Positions 14,265-18,357 of a stretch of 18,357 nucleotides of DNA are shown here, piece by piece. The notes under the pieces are model-generated. The model made no database searches and was not told the origin of the DNA. It worked only from the letters and a program-made list of their open reading frames with translations. Each line of letters opens with the position of its first letter. Position 1 is the stretch's first letter. Origin of the DNA: Cytophagales bacterium (lineage in GTDB: Bacteria > Bacteroidota > Bacteroidia > Cytophagales > Cyclobacteriaceae). A program made the position numbers and the translations under genes. The stretch is taken from NCBI GenBank assembly GCA_027317105.1, contig DAHVFH010000107.1:1-18357 (forward strand). Direction: 5' to 3'.

Positions 14265-16337
14265 TTAATTAAGGGTTTTAAATTTTCCTTTTCCTTCATC
14301 CAAATATTTTACAAAATTTTCTACGTTCAAATCATAAGGCTTTGGCGAAACCAACACACGCTCATCGTTACCTACCAGCACATAAAAGGGTTGAGCATTG
14401 TTGTTCAAATTTGCGATCTGCAAATCGGCATTTTGCTTGCCAATGGTTTTCTTTACTTTGTTATCATAGCTAGAAGTGTACCATTGATTTTCGGGGAGTT
14501 CCGTTTTGTCGTCCACGTACAAAGCAACCACTACATAATCTTCTTTTAATCGCTTCAATACTTGTGGGTCACTCCAAACCCTCGCCTCCATTTCTCGGCA
14601 GTTGGTGCATCCATGTCCCGTAAAATCAATGAACAGTGGTTTGTGCTGTTGTCGGGCACAAGCTAAAGCTTGCTTGTAGTCAAAGTAACCATTGAGGCCA
14701 TGCGGCAAGTGCAAAAAATCAGCATACTTAGGCACGTCACAAATTTTATTGGGATTCTCTTTATCATTGGCAGCAAGCAAATCAAAATCATGTGTTGCCA
14801 TTGGCGGAAGATAGCCAGCCAGTGCTTTGAGTGGAGCACCCCACATACCAGGAACCAAATACACCACAAACGTAAACGTGATGATCGCTAACGAAACACG
14901 AAGCACGCTCACGGTCTTGTCTTCCGCATCTTTGCCATTATCTCCCGGCAAGCGAAAGCCTTTCATTAAATAAATTCCGATCAATGCGGCTATAACAATC
15001 CAAATGGCAAGGTTGATTTCGCGATCAAGGATATGCCAATGAAACGCCTGGTCGGCAATACTCAAAAATTTGAAGGCCAACGCAATTTCAATAAAGCCCA
15101 ACACTACTTTTACGGTGTTAAGCCAACCGCCCGATTTAGGCAAAGACTTCAACCAGTTTGGAAAAAAGGCAAAAAGGGTAAACGGAATAGCGAAAGCCAT
15201 TGAAAACGCAAACATTCCGATAATGGGTTTTAAAAATTCACCGCCAGCGGAGGAAACCAAAATGCTTCCAACCAATGGACCCGTGCAAGAAAACGAGACC
15301 AACACTAATGTAAATGCCATGAAGAACACCCCCAATAAGCCACCCTTTTCTGCCTGTTGATCTACTTTGTTGATGAACGTTCCGGGCAAAGTAATTTCGA
15401 ATAGCCCTAAAAAAGAAAGTCCGAATACGATGAAAACCGAAAAGAAAATCAAATTTGGAATCCACTCGGTTGAAAGCTGGTTAGCCGTCTCAGGACCCAT
15501 GAGTGGTGCCAGAACAGCGCCTATTACCGAATAGATCACCACGATAGAAAGACCGTACATCAATGCTTGAAACCTATTCCCTCTTCCGGTGAAAAAGCTT
15601 ACGGTCATCGGTATCATCGGGAAAACACAAGGCGTGAGCAAGGCGGCAAGGCCGGCAAGAAATGCAAGAATAAAAAAACCCCACAGCGATTTTCCCGTCA
15701 CATCTTTTTGAACCAAAGCTGGGTCAAGTTGAGGGCCTACGATGGTCGCTGGTGGTTGGTTGATCGTTGCAGGTGGTTGAGCACTTGTGCTATCAAGTGG
15801 CGCTTGAGGTTTGGGGCTTGGAACTTGAGGCTTGGAATCGGTAACCGGTAACTTTGAACCGGTAACTTTTATTTTATCAAACAAAAATTCCCCATCGCCC
15901 GGCACACATTGGCCAGTAAGCTCGGTACAAACCTGATATTCGTAAGTCCCTGAAATCCTCAAAGGCGAAGACAGTACTTTTATTTTCTGACGAAACTCTG
16001 CTGTTCCTTTAAAAATCTTTACATCACATTCAAAAATCTTATCGTGCTTATCAATCGGGTTGATCGCTACAATTCCACCGATCAATCCATAACTTTTATC
16101 CGGTTGAAAAGTGAAACTTGCTTTAATTGGGCCGTCCTCACAAGCAAATTCAGATGAATAGAGATACCAATTGTTTTCGATGGTGGCACGAAAGATCAAT
16201 GTTACTTCATCTCCTGCATTCACGGCTGTGGCCGAAGTTTGTGTCGTCCATTTTGCTGGTCTCAAAACCTGCGCATAAAGAGGGCAAATCCCGATAAGAT
16301 ATAAAACGAGCAGGGTAACTAGATTTCGTAAAAGCAT
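14265..16337 (-). CDS. dsbD: DsbD-type thiol:disulfide interchange protein, 690 aa
   Basis: DsbD passes electrons from cytoplasmic thioredoxin across the inner membrane to periplasmic thiol partners. A signal peptide (1-22) precedes a DsbD-alpha-like domain with its cysteine pair in YQVCTELTGQCVPGDG (Cys137/Cys144). A proline-rich linker follows (about 158-210), then the transmembrane domain with LLTPCVFPMIP (Cys237) and VSFSCTGPL (Cys351). The C-terminal thioredoxin domain has GCTNCREME (Cys577/Cys580). All three redox pairs are therefore present. The linker is encoded by a heptanucleotide repeat (15802-15871) and a 21-bp duplication (15741-15782). The ATG at 16337 gives a good signal peptide. 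It heads a run of minus-strand envelope genes and is divergent from a sulfur transporter. Confidence 0.92.
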   Translation of the reverse strand: MLLRNLVTLLVLYLIGICPLYAQVLRPAKWTTQTSATAVNAGDEVTLIFRATIENNWYLYSSEFACEDGPIKASFTFQPDKSYGLIGGIVAINPIDKHDKIFECDVKIFKGTAEFRQKIKVLSSPLRISGTYEYQVCTELTGQCVPGDGEFLFDKIKVTGSKLPVTDSKPQVPSPKPQAPLDSTSAQPPATINQPPATIVGPQLDPALVQKDVTGKSLWGFFILAFLAGLAALLTPCVFPMIPMTVSFFTGRGNRFQALMYGLSIVVIYSVIGAVLAPLMGPETANQLSTEWIPNLIFFSVFIVFGLSFLGLFEITLPGTFINKVDQQAEKGGLLGVFFMAFTLVLVSFSCTGPLVGSILVSSAGGEFLKPIIGMFAFSMAFAIPFTLFAFFPNWLKSLPKSGGWLNTVKVVLGFIEIALAFKFLSIADQAFHWHILDREINLAIWIVIAALIGIYLMKGFRLPGDNGKDAEDKTVSVLRVSLAIITFTFVVYLVPGMWGAPLKALAGYLPPMATHDFDLLAANDKENPNKICDVPKYADFLHLPHGLNGYFDYKQALACARQQHKPLFIDFTGHGCTNCREMEARVWSDPQVLKRLKEDYVVVALYVDDKTELPENQWYTSSYDNKVKKTIGKQNADLQIANLNNNAQPFYVLVGNDERVLVSPKPYDLNVENFVKYLDEGKGKFKTLN
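15741..15782. repeat. Two-copy 21-bp tandem duplication in dsbD
   Basis: Two diverged 21-bp copies (15741-15761 and 15762-15782, both containing GGTGGTTG) encode the peptide QPPATI twice with a seven-residue period, near residues 187-200 of the DsbD linker. Confidence 0.7.
15802..15871. repeat. Degenerate heptanucleotide tandem repeat (10 units) inside dsbD
   Basis: On the plus strand the bases fall into ten successive 7-mers, including GCTTGGA (twice), ACTTGAG and ACCGGTA (twice). Exact matches recur at multiples of 7: GCTTGGAA at 15816 and 15830, CCGGTAACTT at 15845 and 15859, CTTGAGG at 15803 and 15824. Since 7 is not a multiple of 3, the translated linker repeats every 21 bp as seven-residue blocks such as VTGSKLP and VTDSKPQ. 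It keeps the frame open across 70 bp. Confidence 0.8.
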
Positions 16338-16364
16338 GATTCGTTTTTGAAAGTGCTAAAATAA

Positions 16365-16396
16365 CAAAGCAAACGCGAAATAAGTTGAGTAAACAA
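16365..16396 (-). promoter_or_regulatory. Weak promoter candidate for dsbD
   Basis: On the minus strand TTG (16394-16396), a 21-bp spacer and TTGCTTTG (16365-16372) match the Bacteroidota promoter pattern with one mismatch in the -7 box, 27 bp before the dsbD ATG. Confidence 0.25.
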
Positions 16397-16481
16397 AAAG
16401 AGACACGTCTTTTCCGCGACAAATCAAAGTGTTTTTATCGTTTTTCATTCTTGTTAGGAATTTTTAACAATCACCGGGAAC

Positions 16482-16511
16482 TTGAATGTTAATGCTCTTT
16501 GTTTACTTTTG
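16482..16511 (+). promoter_or_regulatory. Bacteroidota-type promoter for the YeeE/YedE pair
   Basis: TTG (16482-16484), an exact 19-bp spacer and TACTTTTG (16504-16511) fit the primary sigma-factor consensus of this phylum (TTG-N19-TAnnTTTG) perfectly. The element ends 16 bp before the ATG of the transporter gene, giving a short leader. It is the clearest promoter in the window. Confidence 0.65.
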
Positions 16512-16527
16512 AAGTTCATTTAATTCT

Positions 16528-17088
16528 ATGGATTTACTATACAAACCTTGGCCTTGGTACATTGCTGGCCCTATCATTGGGCTTACCGTCCCGGCCTTAT
16601 TATGGATAGGCAATAAGCGATTAGGCATTTCCTCCACTTTGCGGCATATCTGTGCGGCTTGTGTTTCATTTGATATTCCGCTATTTCAATACAATTGGAA
16701 AAAAGAAAGCTGGAGTCTTTTCTTTGTAGGCGGCCTATTTTTAGGAGGCGTAATTGGCGGATGGCTATTCGCGAATCCCAATCCGGTTGAAATATCGTCA
16801 AAAACCATTGCCTATTTTTCTTCATTTGGCATCGCTCCTCAAAACGGATTAATGCCTGTTGAAATATTCAACTGGCAAGTGCTTCTTTCTTTGAAAGGTT
16901 TTTTGTTAATGATCGTTGGCGGCTTTTTGGTTGGATTTGGCACCCGATATGCTCAAGGATGTACCTCTGGTCACGGCATTTTAGGATTATCGGCATTGCA
17001 GTGGCCATCATTAGTTGCCACCGCATCTTTCTTCCTCGGAGGGATTCTATTTGCACACTTTGTGCTTCCTTACATTCTTGCTTTATGA
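16528..17088 (+). CDS. YeeE/YedE-family sulfur transporter, first half, 186 aa
   Basis: This is an inner-membrane protein of the YeeE/YedE (TsuA-like) family; characterised members import thiosulfate. Four or so hydrophobic segments are visible, at about residues 11-28, 62-80, 118-138 and 156-184. The signature GTRYAQGCTSGHGILG (Cys145) is the conserved cysteine block of the family. An earlier CAAC (Cys42, Cys45) may add thiol groups to the path. At 186 residues it is about half the size of one-chain family members, and it overlaps the next gene by 4 bp (ATGA), so the two halves probably act together. A perfect promoter lies directly upstream. The substrate (thiosulfate or another sulfur species) is inferred from the family. 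Confidence 0.85.
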   Translation: MDLLYKPWPWYIAGPIIGLTVPALLWIGNKRLGISSTLRHICAACVSFDIPLFQYNWKKESWSLFFVGGLFLGGVIGGWLFANPNPVEISSKTIAYFSSFGIAPQNGLMPVEIFNWQVLLSLKGFLLMIVGGFLVGFGTRYAQGCTSGHGILGLSALQWPSLVATASFFLGGILFAHFVLPYILAL

Positions 17089-17498
17089 AAAATCTAAGCT
17101 ATTTATTGGTTGGAATTGTTTTTGGTTTAGCACTCACCAAAGGCGAAGCGATATCCTGGTTTCGAATACAAGAAATGTTTCGCTTCGAAGGGTTTCATAT
17201 GTTTGGAATTTTCATGACCGCTATTCCTGTTGGGGCTATTTCGCTTTACATACTTCGAAAAGCAAACGTGAAAACGCTTGACGGTGAGCTAATAGAAAAG
17301 CCCGAAAAGCATTTTCATCCGGGCATCATCTTCGGTAGTTTGATTTTTGGATTTGGTTGGGCATTGACTGGAGCCTGTCCTGGGCCTTTATATTCTCAAA
17401 TTGGAACAGGATCGCTTGTGACAATTGCAACCTTACTGTGCGCACTTTTAGGTACCTGGACATTTGGAAGAATTCAAAAATGGCTTCCTGGCATCTAA
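17085..17498 (+). CDS. YeeE/YedE-family sulfur transporter, second half, 137 aa
   Basis: This is the partner membrane protein of the preceding gene. It has about four hydrophobic segments (roughly residues 4-18, 38-57, 80-96 and 104-126) and the conserved block GWALTGACPGPLYSQIG (Cys98), which is the counterpart of the GCTSGHG block in the first half. The two genes together give a pseudo-symmetric transporter split over two polypeptides, a layout common in Bacteroidota. The ATG at 17085 overlaps the upstream TGA as ATGA, pointing to coupled translation and fixed stoichiometry. The stop is 7 bp from the convergent stop of pdxJ, with no terminator hairpin between them. Confidence 0.85.
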   Translation: MKNLSYLLVGIVFGLALTKGEAISWFRIQEMFRFEGFHMFGIFMTAIPVGAISLYILRKANVKTLDGELIEKPEKHFHPGIIFGSLIFGFGWALTGACPGPLYSQIGTGSLVTIATLLCALLGTWTFGRIQKWLPGI

Positions 17499-17505
17499 AT
17501 GCAAA

Positions 17506-18219
17506 CTATTTTAATTCACGTCTATAAAGCTGAATAGTATTTTCCAGACCCAAATAAAGTGCGTCACAAACAAGGGCGTGGCCAATTGATACCTCATCCA
17601 AATGCAGTAGGGATTGCTTCAAAAATCTCAAATTGCTCAAGTCAAGATCGTGGCCAGCGTTAACCCCCAAGCCGAGTTGGTTTGCAAATGCAGCAGCTTC
17701 AATATAAGGCTTAATTGCCTCTAATCGGTTGTAGTTATAGGATGAAGCATACGGTTCCGTATACAGTTCTATTCGGTCAGCTCCAATTTTTTTTGCGCCC
17801 TCTACCATCTCCATTTTTGGATCGACAAATACCGAAATTCGGGCACCCGTTTTTTTCAAGTCAGCGATGACTTCAAATAGAAAGCTTTCACTTTTCAATG
17901 TATTCCATCCCGCATTAGAGGTAATGGCATCTGGCTTATCCGGCACAAGGGTTGCCTGTGTTGGCTTTGTCTCCTTGATTAGGTTGATATACCGCTCATC
18001 CGGGTACCCTTCAATATTAAATTCCGTGGTCACAATTTCTTTCAATTGTACAACATCTGCATATCGGATATGTCGTTCATCAGGGCGGGGATGCACGGTA
18101 ATTCCTTGCGCTCCGAAGCGCTCGCAATCTTTTGCCACTTTTATCACATCGGGATTATTGCCTCCCCGGGCGTTGCGCAATGTGGCAATCTTATTGATGT
18201 TTACTGAAAGACGTGTCAT
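17506..18219 (-). CDS. pdxJ: Pyridoxine 5'-phosphate synthase
   Basis: PdxJ condenses 1-deoxy-D-xylulose 5-phosphate with 3-amino-2-oxopropyl phosphate to make pyridoxine 5'-phosphate in the DXP-dependent vitamin B6 route, in the cytoplasm. The 237-residue TIM-barrel chain has the family marks in order: SVNINKIATLRNARGG, the active-site His43 block GITVHPRPDERHI, EGYPDERYI, VPDKPDAITSNAGWN, GADRIELYTEPYA, LGVNAGHDLDLSNL and VSIGHALVCDAL. The ATG at 18219 gives the standard N-terminus. It is divergent from the YqeY-like gene with a 46-bp gap that must hold both promoters. Confidence 0.95.
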   Translation of the reverse strand: MTRLSVNINKIATLRNARGGNNPDVIKVAKDCERFGAQGITVHPRPDERHIRYADVVQLKEIVTTEFNIEGYPDERYINLIKETKPTQATLVPDKPDAITSNAGWNTLKSESFLFEVIADLKKTGARISVFVDPKMEMVEGAKKIGADRIELYTEPYASSYNYNRLEAIKPYIEAAAFANQLGLGVNAGHDLDLSNLRFLKQSLLHLDEVSIGHALVCDALYLGLENTIQLYRRELK

Positions 18220-18249
18220 TATTCTTTAGTTCGTATTAATTTCGCAAAA

Positions 18250-18257
18250 CAAATGTA
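18250..18257 (-). promoter_or_regulatory. Possible -7 promoter element for pdxJ
   Basis: TACATTTG on the minus strand is a perfect TAnnTTTG, 30 bp before the pdxJ ATG. No TTG is seen at the expected distance upstream, which would lie within the divergent gene. Confidence 0.3.
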
Positions 18258-18265
18258 CAAACACC

Positions 18266-18357
18266 ATGAGCCTGAAACTAAAAATTGACAATGACATCAA
18301 AGCCGCTATGTTGGCAAAAAACAAGGAAGAACTTGAAGCGCTACGCAGCATCAAATC
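18266..18357 (+). CDS. GatB/YqeY-domain protein, N-terminal 30 residues (cut by window edge)
   Basis: The start MSLKLKIDNDIKAAMLAKNK and the following EELEALRSIKS match the conserved N-terminal helices of YqeY-like proteins. These share the tRNA-binding tail domain of the GatB amidotransferase subunit. The family is about 150 residues long and mostly of unknown role. The ATG at 18266 is the first in frame. Only 92 bases are inside the window. Confidence 0.75.
   Translation, partial: MSLKLKIDNDIKAAMLAKNKEELEALRSIK

Noticed and set aside
17496..17510. Bidirectional terminator between the transporter pair and pdxJ
   Set aside because: Only 7 bp separate the stops and no inverted repeat or T/A run pair is present.
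17867..18229. 120-codon plus-strand frame
   Set aside because: Antisense to pdxJ, which is unmistakable.
1..18357. tRNA, rRNA, CRISPR array, insertion sequence or prophage
   Set aside because: No cloverleaf or rRNA motifs, spaced direct repeats, transposase or integrase frames, or terminal inverted repeats were seen by eye on either strand. A covariance-model or profile scan was not possible here.

Overview
This AT-rich window reads as chromosome from a member of the Bacteroidota, most likely the Cytophagales (inference). Supporting signs are the Bacteroidota-type promoter elements (TTG, about 19 bp, TAnnTTTG), OmpA proteins joined to PD40 propellers, a patatin/outer-membrane-barrel fusion, an M23 peptidase with a GPHLC motif, and a split YeeE/YedE sulfur transporter. 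Almost all genes lie on the minus strand. Only the transporter pair and a partial YqeY-like gene lie on the plus strand.

Layout in minus-strand reading order. The right end has pdxJ (vitamin B6 synthesis), divergent from a partial GatB/YqeY-domain gene and convergent with the YeeE/YedE pair. That pair has the best promoter in the window and is divergent from a long run of cell-envelope genes: a DsbD-type disulfide reductase, a membrane-anchored M23 peptidase, a patatin phospholipase carrying its own outer-membrane barrel, a PD40/OmpA protein reminiscent of PorE, and a smaller OmpA protein. The last two are spaced by 4 bp. After a 335-bp gap come a 1007-residue AsmA-like protein and, overlapping its stop codon, hutF with a TTG start. 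Next is a PolB-like 3'-5' exonuclease.

Between the exonuclease and ribonuclease R (cut by the left edge) is a small accessory pocket, about 754-2110. It holds an intact antitoxin, a ParE/RelE-type toxin reading frame that has lost its start, a 50-codon fragment resembling the N-terminus of a DNA-methylase/restriction enzyme, and an unknown 209-residue protein. This is the most mobile-looking part of the window.

The most distinctive DNA-level signal is a ten-unit degenerate heptanucleotide repeat inside dsbD. It encodes a proline-rich linker with a seven-residue period, and a separate 21-bp duplication follows it. I see no RNA genes, CRISPR array, insertion sequence or phage. I did not find a clearly new multi-gene system. 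The best leads are the decayed toxin-antitoxin/methylase pocket, the dsbD repeat, and the variant metal and peptidoglycan-binding residues.
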